DNA of 64,000 bases. Origin: Acidobacteriaceae bacterium. GTDB lineage: Bacteria > Acidobacteriota > Terriglobia > Terriglobales > Acidobacteriaceae. The notes beneath the pieces are model-generated. The model ran no database searches. It saw only the letters and a program-made list of their open reading frames with translations, and was not told the origin of the DNA. The stretch is from assembly GCA_035944135.1 (NCBI GenBank), contig DASZBM010000007.1, positions 1 through 64,000 of the forward strand, read 5' to 3'. Each line of letters opens with the position of its first letter. The first letter of the stretch is position 1. A program made the position numbers and the translations under genes. Shown here piece after piece: positions 58,354-64,000 of the stretch.

Positions 58354-59094
58354 TTAGCGAACTGACGCGGCAGCTCCGGTCGCAAGCAGCTCGTCGAGAG
58401 AGTTGGATGCGAGCACCTGACGATGGAAGACGTGGCCGAACTTGGCGGCGATAGAGTTCGAAGCCTGCGCGAGCGTGGGCGGAGGGTCTTGTGGCGATTC
58501 CAACTCGAGCGAAGTGACGCCGCGATCGGCAATGCCGCAAGGCACGATCCAGTTGAAGTCGCGCAGGTCGGTCGTGACGTTGAGCGCGAAGCCGTGCGAC
58601 GTGATGGCGTTCGAAACGTGAATGCCGATGGCAGCGATCTTCTTCTCCTGTATCGAGCCGCCCGCGTAGGTCCACACGCCGGTACGCTTGCAGATGCGCT
58701 GCGCGGGAACGCCGAAGTCTTTGCAGGAGAGGATGAGCGCCTCTTCCATGAGGCGGACAAAGTCGACGGGGCCGAGGAACGGGCCGCGCTTGTTGGGCAG
58801 GTCGCCGCGCAGGTCGAAGATGGGATAGCCGACGAGCTGGCCGGGGCCGTGGTAGGTAACCTCGCCGCCACGGTTGGTCTCGACGATCTCGACGCCTTTG
58901 CGCGCAAGGAGTTCGTCGCTCGCGACGATGTTGGCGCGCGTGGCGTTGCGGCCGAGCGTGAGGACTGGCGGGTGCTCCATGAGGAGCAGCGTGTCGCCGA
59001 TGACGCCGGATTTGCGTGCGGCGACGACCTCGGCTTGAATACGGAGTCCCTCCGAATAGGGGATGCGGCCGAGTTGGAGAAGATGAAGGTGCAT
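58354..59094 (-). CDS. lipB: Octanoyltransferase LipB
   Basis: A 246-aa enzyme with all family marks: LLLMEHPPVLTLGRNA, NRGGEVTYHGPGQLVGYPIF, KIAAIGIHVSNAITSHGFAL with the catalytic Lys, and WIVPCGIADRGVTSLE with the catalytic Cys. LipB transfers octanoate from ACP to lipoyl domains, the first step of lipoate synthesis; LipA finishes it and is not in the window. Its place between lpd and E2 fits its job. Confidence 0.95.
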   Translation of the reverse strand: MHLHLLQLGRIPYSEGLRIQAEVVAARKSGVIGDTLLLMEHPPVLTLGRNATRANIVASDELLARKGVEIVETNRGGEVTYHGPGQLVGYPIFDLRGDLPNKRGPFLGPVDFVRLMEEALILSCKDFGVPAQRICKRTGVWTYAGGSIQEKKIAAIGIHVSNAITSHGFALNVTTDLRDFNWIVPCGIADRGVTSLELESPQDPPPTLAQASNSIAAKFGHVFHRQVLASNSLDELLATGAAASVR

Positions 59095-59142
59095 GCGAGA
59101 GAAGAGCCGGGCTTCGCGCCCGGCTCATTCGGTTGATTCTAC

Positions 59143-60624
59143 TTAGACGTTGATCGCCATGTTCTCCACGGCGGCGAAGCCGTCGAGCAACGACTCGTAG
59201 AGCGTGGGGTGGGCGTGGATGGTGAACATCATCTCTTCGACCGTGGCTTCAAGCTCCATCGCGGTGACTGCTTCGGCGATGAGCTCGGTCGCCTGCGGGC
59301 CGATGATGTGCACGCCGAGGATCTCGCCGTACTTCGCGTCGGAGACAACCTTCACGAAGCCGTCGTGCGCGTCGACGATCGTGGCCTTGGAGTTGCCGAC
59401 GAACGGGAACTTGCCGACCTTGACCTGGTAGCCCTTCTCCTTGGCCTGTGCCTCGGTGAGGCCGACGCTGGCGATCTGCGGGTCGCAGTAGGTGCAACCG
59501 GGCGTGCGGTCTTTGCGGACCGGCCGCGCGTACTTGCCCGCGAGCTTCGACGCAACGACGATGCCGGCCATCGCGCCGACGTGCGCAAGCTGCGGCAGCC
59601 CGCCGACGATGTCGCCGATGGCGTAGAGGCCGGGGACCGAGGTTTCCATCCACTCGTTCACCGTGACGAAGCCGCGGTCGAGCTGGAGATTTACCTTGTC
59701 GAGGCCGGCATCATAGGTGCGCGGTGCGCGGCCGACGGCGACGAGAACTTTTTCTACTTCCTTGGTCTGCGCCTTACTGCTCGGATCCGTCCACGAAACC
59801 TTCGCGCCGTTTTTCGTTTTCTCGATCTTCTCAACCTTGCAGCCGGTCGAGATCTCGATGCCGCGCTTCTTGTACTGGCGCGTGAGCTCCTTGGAGACGT
59901 CTTCGTCCTCGACGGGAACCACGCGCGGCAGTGCTTCGAGCACGGTCACATCTGCGCCGAAGCTCTTGAAGACGGAGGCAAACTCGACGCCGACAGCGCC
60001 TGAGCCGATGACGACGAGCGACTTGGGCATCTTCGGCAGCGTGAGGATCTGCATGTTGGTGAGGATCGTGTCGTCGGCCTGGTAGCCCGGCAGCATGCGC
60101 GCGTCGGAGCCCATCGCGAGCACGACCTTCTTGGCCTTCACTTCGGCTTTGGTCTGCTGCGTGAAGCCTTCGGCCTGCAGGTCGCGCGGCTTGCCCTTGT
60201 CCTCGTCAGTGACCTGGACGGTGAAGACGCCGCCATTTGCCGCGCCGGTGAGTCGGCCGTGTCCGCGCACGACCGTGATCTTGTTCTTCCGCATCAGGAA
60301 GTCGAGACCCTTGGTGTGTGTCGAGACCACCTTGTCCTTCCGCTTCAGCAGGTTGTCCCAGTTCAGCGTGGGCTTGTCGACATTCTCGATGCCGAGTTCA
60401 TTGGCGGCCTTCAGGTGGTCCCACACTTCGGCGGAGAAGAGCAGCGACTTGGTGGGAATGCAGCCCCAGTGCAGGCAGGTGCCGCCGAGCTTGTCGGTCT
60501 TTTCAATCAGCGCGACCTTGAGGCCGAGTTGTGCGGCGCGGATGGCGCAGGTGTATCCAGCGGGTCCGCCGCCGAGGACCGCGAGGTCATAGGTTGTCTC
60601 AGTTGCCAAGGGAATGCGCTCCAT
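59143..60624 (-). CDS. lpd: Dihydrolipoyl dehydrogenase (E3)
   Basis: A 493-aa flavoprotein. FAD site AVLGGGPAGYTCAIRAAQLG, redox disulfide C50-x4-C55 in GGTCLHWGCIPTK, NAD site VVIGSGAVGVEFASVF, second FAD motif VPGLYAIGDIVG and the C-terminal HAHPTLYESLLDGF with the catalytic His-Glu pair. It reoxidises dihydrolipoamide of the E2 encoded in the same operon. It is the first gene of the operon lpd-lipB-E2. Confidence 0.95.
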   Translation of the reverse strand: MERIPLATETTYDLAVLGGGPAGYTCAIRAAQLGLKVALIEKTDKLGGTCLHWGCIPTKSLLFSAEVWDHLKAANELGIENVDKPTLNWDNLLKRKDKVVSTHTKGLDFLMRKNKITVVRGHGRLTGAANGGVFTVQVTDEDKGKPRDLQAEGFTQQTKAEVKAKKVVLAMGSDARMLPGYQADDTILTNMQILTLPKMPKSLVVIGSGAVGVEFASVFKSFGADVTVLEALPRVVPVEDEDVSKELTRQYKKRGIEISTGCKVEKIEKTKNGAKVSWTDPSSKAQTKEVEKVLVAVGRAPRTYDAGLDKVNLQLDRGFVTVNEWMETSVPGLYAIGDIVGGLPQLAHVGAMAGIVVASKLAGKYARPVRKDRTPGCTYCDPQIASVGLTEAQAKEKGYQVKVGKFPFVGNSKATIVDAHDGFVKVVSDAKYGEILGVHIIGPQATELIAEAVTAMELEATVEEMMFTIHAHPTLYESLLDGFAAVENMAINV

Positions 60625-60801
60625 TCGTCAGGGGGCTTTGCACGCGCGGGTGCGGGGAACGCTATTAAGTTTACCCCTGCGGCGCTCCCGCGCCTTTGAG
60701 TAAAGACGCGTACCAAACGGTATTCGATGCGCCAGCCCGGCGTAAAGATTCAAGCCGCTGGCTTTGCCTGAACTTGCGCGCGGAGGAGGCGCGCGATCAC
60801 G

Positions 60802-61323
60802 ATGAACGACTATGAATATTCGAGCGCGGGGCTGGCGCTGACGCGCAGCTTCGAGGGGCTGCGACTCACGGCCTACCAGGATTCGGCCGGCGTGTGGACG
60901 ATCGGCTTCGGACACACGGGGTCCGAGGTGCGCGCGGGACAACATATTAATGAGGCCGAGGCCGAAGCGCTGCTGCGGGCCGACCTGGACGCATCGGTCA
61001 AATGCGTGCGGCAGGCCGTAAAGGTGCCGCTCACGCAGCACCAGTTCGATGCGCTGGCGGACTTCTGCTTCAACGCCGGGCGCGGCAGCTTCCTCGGGTC
61101 CACGCTGCTGCACGACGTGAACCGCTGCAACTTCGCCAGCGCCGCAGCACAATTTGGCCTGTGGGTGCATGCGGGTGGGCGCGTGATTCCCGGCCTGGTG
61201 CGACGGCGCGCGGCGGAGGCTGCACTGTTTTCGGGGCAAGGGAATTGCACTCCTTCCACAGAGGTGGCAGTGGCAGAACCCGGATCGGCACTGGCCCCGA
61301 ACGGTGGAGTGACGATAGCCTGA
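60802..61323 (+). CDS. GH24 lysozyme (phage-type endolysin)
   Basis: A 173-aa lysozyme of the T4/P21 type. The catalytic triad is complete: E18 (SFEGLRLTAY), D27 (QDSAGVW) and T33 (WTIGFGHTG), with the usual 8 and 5 residue gaps. Then LTQHQFDALADFCFNAGRGS, a classic GH24 helix. No signal peptide or SAR helix, so a holin or other exit path would be needed; a holin-like gene lies 5 kb upstream at 55699. It is transcribed away from lpd. A C-terminal tail of about 20 residues is extra. Confidence 0.9.
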   Translation: MNDYEYSSAGLALTRSFEGLRLTAYQDSAGVWTIGFGHTGSEVRAGQHINEAEAEALLRADLDASVKCVRQAVKVPLTQHQFDALADFCFNAGRGSFLGSTLLHDVNRCNFASAAAQFGLWVHAGGRVIPGLVRRRAAEAALFSGQGNCTPSTEVAVAEPGSALAPNGGVTIA

Positions 61324-61404
61324 AAGAGCTCTGGTGGCTCTCCGCCTCCTTCGAAAACCTGGCCCATGTTGAACCCCGCCTCCCGATGTGAGGAGAACGC
61401 AGAG

Positions 61405-62550
61405 GTGCAGTCTTCTCTGCTTCGTCCGCTCGCGATCTTCTTTGTGATCGCACTTGTTCTCGCCGCGACAGTATGTCCGGCGGCCGAAGCGGCCTCGCGC
61501 GAGCGGCTGGTGCGACATTCGCGCTCGAGTGCGCCGCCTCATGTGTTGATGCATTCGTATGCGGTGTCCCGGCATGGAACGAAGTCGCGCGCGGCGAGTT
61601 CACATCGCTCCAGCCGGCATGAGGCTGTCGAAGTCTCGGCCCGGCGAGCTCCGCGTGCACCGAAGATCCGCAACGCTGTGGCTGACCGGATGACGGGTCG
61701 GCGGTTGCGGCGTTCGGTCGCGCTGCGCAATGCTCACCCGTTACGAGAGAGCGTTGTTGTGCGGCACCCGGAACCGCTAGCGCGGCCGGTGCCAACAGCG
61801 AACAGTTTGGTAGAGGCAGCATCTGGCAGTCCGGCAGGTCCGTTGAATCCGGCGGAAGCACCGCATGTTTCCGCGCCTGACATCCCTACCGGAAGCGCTG
61901 CAAACGATATGGCACAGGCTGCGATTCAGCCGCGCGTGACTCCGATGTACACCCGCACGGGACGGCTGATTGTTCCGCCGCCGCTGCGTGGATCGCGCGA
62001 GATCCTTGTGCACCAGAACCAGATGGCGGATGCCGCCGGGCTGGAGCGCATCGAGAATGATGAAGAGCTTGACCGGCTGCGCTACTCGCATCAGCTGATT
62101 GAGGTCGCGGGATCTCCGGCCTTGCACGTGAATCCGGAGCTTCCGGAGAACCGCCGCTTTGCGCGGCCATGGACGGCGAAGTTTGCGAGCGACATTGCGC
62201 GCGCCTATTATGCGCGATTTGGCCAGCCGCTGGAATTGAACTCGGCGGTGCGCACGATCTCTTATCAGCTTCGGCTGCAGCACGTGAACGGCAATGCGGC
62301 CGCGATCGAAGGAGAAACTGCATCACCGCATTTGACCGGCCAGGCGATTGACTTCGGAAAGAAGGGCATGACAGTAGCGCAGATCGCGTGGATGCGGTTG
62401 TATCTCGCGCCGCTGATGAACGCGGGTATGATCGACGTGGAAGAGGAATTCCAGCAGGCGTGCTTCCACATCAGCGTCTATCGCAAATACACGGGCGGAT
62501 CGACCGCGGACCTGGCGCAGGCGCAGTCGCACACCGGGGTCAATAACTAA
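61405..62550 (+). CDS. Exported DUF5715, M15-like peptidase fold
   Basis: A 381-aa exported protein: signal region to about residue 30, a long basic His/Arg/Ser-rich linker, and a C-terminal domain with LNSAVRTISYQLRLQHVNGN, ASPHLTGQAIDFGKKG and ACFHISVYRKY. The H-x5-D and late His recall zinc ligands of M15 D-Ala-D-Ala peptidases and of DUF5715. It may cut or bind peptidoglycan peptides in the periplasm. GTG at 61405, after AGGAGA, is the favoured start. It follows the lysozyme gene by 81 bases and may be co-expressed. Confidence 0.78.
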   Translation: MQSSLLRPLAIFFVIALVLAATVCPAAEAASRERLVRHSRSSAPPHVLMHSYAVSRHGTKSRAASSHRSSRHEAVEVSARRAPRAPKIRNAVADRMTGRRLRRSVALRNAHPLRESVVVRHPEPLARPVPTANSLVEAASGSPAGPLNPAEAPHVSAPDIPTGSAANDMAQAAIQPRVTPMYTRTGRLIVPPPLRGSREILVHQNQMADAAGLERIENDEELDRLRYSHQLIEVAGSPALHVNPELPENRRFARPWTAKFASDIARAYYARFGQPLELNSAVRTISYQLRLQHVNGNAAAIEGETASPHLTGQAIDFGKKGMTVAQIAWMRLYLAPLMNAGMIDVEEEFQQACFHISVYRKYTGGSTADLAQAQSHTGVNN

Positions 62551-62581
62551 TCGGCATCGAGCCATTGAAGGCAAATAGAAA

Positions 62582-62616
62582 GGCGCGGCTCCCATGGAGA
62601 CCGCGCCGGAATTTTT
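62582..62616 (+). terminator. Terminator between convergent genes
   Basis: An interrupted stem (GGCGCGG-CTCC with GGAG-A-CCGCGCC, 62582-62607) followed by five T. It should end the lysozyme/DUF5715 transcript before the convergent DUF6496 gene. Confidence 0.7.
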
Positions 62617-62621
62617 CGCGC

Positions 62622-62987
62622 TTACTTGTTCGGATTGTCCGGAACCTTCGCGCCTTTTTTGCGAGCTTCCGAAAGTCCGATTGCAATGGCCTGTTTCGGA
62701 TTCGTGACCTTCTTGCCGCTGCGGCCGCTCTTCAGCTTGCCCTGATGCATCTCGTGCATCTCGCGCTTCACCTGTTTGCCAGCGCCTTTCGAGTACTTGC
62801 GGCCAGAGCTCTTCTTCGAGGAACTCTTCTTCGAAGAGGATTTCTTCGCAGAAGACTTTTTCGCGGAGCTCTTTTTGGGGCCCGACTGCTTAGTACTTCG
62901 ACTGCTCTTCTTCTTGCTGGAGGACTTCTTGGCTGAGGCTTTGCGGCCCGAGGATTTCTTCTTGCTGCTGGATTTCTTGGTTGCCAT
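62622..62987 (-). CDS. Histone H1-like DUF6496 protein
   Basis: A 121-aa protein. The first 65 residues are a nearly pure Lys/Ser repeat (KKSSSKKKSSGRK, KKSSAKKSSAKKSSSKK), like the tail of eukaryotic H1 or bacterial HctB-type proteins. The last 50 residues form the DUF6496 domain (KQVKREMHEMHQGKLKSGRS, TNPKQAIAIGLSEARKKGA). It probably binds nucleic acid. The frame runs up to 63131, but GGGAGGTAG before the ATG at 62987 fixes the start. Confidence 0.82.
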   Translation of the reverse strand: MATKKSSSKKKSSGRKASAKKSSSKKKSSRSTKQSGPKKSSAKKSSAKKSSSKKSSSKKSSGRKYSKGAGKQVKREMHEMHQGKLKSGRSGKKVTNPKQAIAIGLSEARKKGAKVPDNPNK

Positions 62988-63099
62988 TTGGGTTACTACC
63001 TCCCGTGAAGTTGGAGCACTGCTGCACCAACTTCGTTGCATCGCCGGATCTTCGTTCGTTGAGCCTGACCCTGCGTCGCGATTGGAGTGTACTTCGGAA

Positions 63100-63993
63100 T
63101 TAACGTTTGCGGCGAAGAAGAACCAGCGCAATCAACACGCCCGCACCAGCGAAGCTAATGCTTGCGAGAGTCCCGAGAATCCAGTCGAACGTGCGGCTGC
63201 GCGTGTGGTGAAGCTTGCCCGCCCGCCACGCAGCGTAGCTGAGCTGCAGATCGTCGGCGAGCCCGGGAATCGTGATCGCGCTGAACGCGCCGTCGGCGCC
63301 GGGCTCAGCGGGAAGTGAGCCGAAGATGCGCTCGGCGTCTGGCGGCGCGCCGTTGCGGTCTTTAGGGATGGCAGCGAGGAGTGCGTTCACTTCCGAATCG
63401 CGCGGATCGTCGAAGAGCGTCTCGTCAGCCGTGTTCGGGAACAGCGTCGTCCTCCCGGTTATGCGATGCTCGATGGCGGCGACGCCGTCCTGACAGACAC
63501 CAAGCGTGTAATACCCGCCGAAGGGAAGATCGGGATGGCGCTCATGCTGATGCATGTATGCAATGGTCAGCAGGCCCGCGAGGCGCGTAACTTCGACGGC
63601 CTGCGAGCCGGTGTAGGTGTGGGCCGCGCGCTTGAGCACCCATGCCTGGTCGAGTGTGTCCATGGTGCGCCACTCGCTCTTGCCGTCAATGCCGTAGTAA
63701 TAGCTGATGTCGGCGTTGATCTTCGGTCCGCGAATCTGCCATTCGTACTCGGCATGTGCAACAGGAACAAGCAGTGGTCGCGCGCCGATGCCGAACGGAC
63801 CGCCGGTAATCGGAACAGCGAAGCCGGTATTGACCCAGAAGGGCATCATCACGTCGGCGCCCTTGTAGTGGAGGTGCCCGAAGTTGGCGAAGTATCGCGC
63901 ATCGATCACAGTGACAGTGTGACCTGTGGCTGCGAGCGCAGCGATGAGGTCCTGCGGAGTTGCCGCGGCCTGTCCGGTGATCGTAACGGTCAT
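63100..63993 (-). CDS. Membrane-anchored protein, possibly cut by the window edge
   Basis: A 297-residue frame ending in a transmembrane helix and basic tail (LASISFAGAGVLIALVLLRR). The main part has ADVMMPFWVNTGFAVPITGG, KINADISYYYGIDGKSEWRT and IAYMHQHERHPDLPFGGYYT; I do not know the family. It is likely anchored by its C-terminus with the body outside the cytoplasm, but I see no signal peptide. The first ATG is seven bases from the edge and the frame may continue outside the window, so the true start could be missing. Confidence 0.6.
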   Translation of the reverse strand: MTVTITGQAAATPQDLIAALAATGHTVTVIDARYFANFGHLHYKGADVMMPFWVNTGFAVPITGGPFGIGARPLLVPVAHAEYEWQIRGPKINADISYYYGIDGKSEWRTMDTLDQAWVLKRAAHTYTGSQAVEVTRLAGLLTIAYMHQHERHPDLPFGGYYTLGVCQDGVAAIEHRITGRTTLFPNTADETLFDDPRDSEVNALLAAIPKDRNGAPPDAERIFGSLPAEPGADGAFSAITIPGLADDLQLSYAAWRAGKLHHTRSRTFDWILGTLASISFAGAGVLIALVLLRRKR

Positions 63994-64000
63994 GGGTTTC

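Noticed and set aside
1-64000. tRNA, rRNA, riboswitch or CRISPR array
   Set aside because: I read the intergenic gaps for cloverleaf arms, rRNA cores and regular repeat-spacer patterns and saw none; a covariance-model search could still find small RNAs.

Overview
The window is about 64 kb of a high-GC chromosome (roughly 60-63% by eye) from an Acidobacteriota, most likely a member of the Terriglobia (Acidobacteriaceae-like). The assignment is an inference from gene content: a VWA protein of the acidobacterial type, a PEP-CTERM protein, several secreted orphan families, a radical SAM enzyme resembling membrane-spanning-lipid (tetraether) synthases, and the dispersed 'GTCATCCTGAGC...GAAGGACCT' repeat common in these genomes. 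I saw no rRNA, tRNA or CRISPR array.

Layout. 1-2.6 kb: the 3' end of gyrA, a strong terminator, palindromic repeats, a diverged second copy of the gyrA 3' end, then a low-GC two-gene cassette (nucleotidyltransferase plus TIM-barrel protein). 2.7-9.9 kb: small exported proteins, including two divergently arranged pairs that look like products of duplication, plus DinB, PEP-CTERM, DUF2905, a 684-aa secreted orphan and a VOC protein. 10-10.7 kb: a solitary SRA-HNH (type IV-like) endonuclease of low GC. 10.8-29.3 kb: mostly chromosomal housekeeping and metabolic genes: Tes/Mss-like radical SAM, beta-helix protein, MutS2, VWA, M20 peptidase, Maf, mutarotase, HAD, an Nth-like protein lacking the catalytic Lys, acetylesterase, isoaspartyl peptidase, CDP-alcohol phosphotransferase, M61 peptidase. 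29.5-37.9 kb: a patchwork with a decayed prolyl oligopeptidase, a Fic/antitoxin pair, greA, ruvX, a DUF5985 operon, mltG, a HigBA pair beside imperfect repeats, and a small ATGA-coupled zinc-ribbon/sigma-like cassette. 38-40.2 kb: a lipoprotein and a Gfo/Idh/MocA oxidoreductase.

40.4-56.5 kb is the most striking part: a one-strand block of phage-morphogenesis genes (exported tail-fibre-like protein, terminase large subunit, portal, protease, scaffold, capsid, connector, tail, holin-like) in DNA that looks like the host's. I found no integrase, repressor, replication gene, small terminase or tape measure. A HipA-like kinase and a DUF3037 protein sit between terminase and portal. This looks like a domesticated capsid or gene-transfer-agent-like element, or a badly reduced prophage. 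A GH24 lysozyme and an M15-like DUF5715 protein lie 4 kb further on, beyond an E2-LipB-Lpd lipoate operon, and might supply lysis.

56.6-64 kb: the 2-oxoacid dehydrogenase/lipoate operon, lysozyme, DUF5715, a histone-H1-like DUF6496 protein and a membrane-anchored protein at the right edge. Family names come from reading motifs in the translations; no database search was possible.
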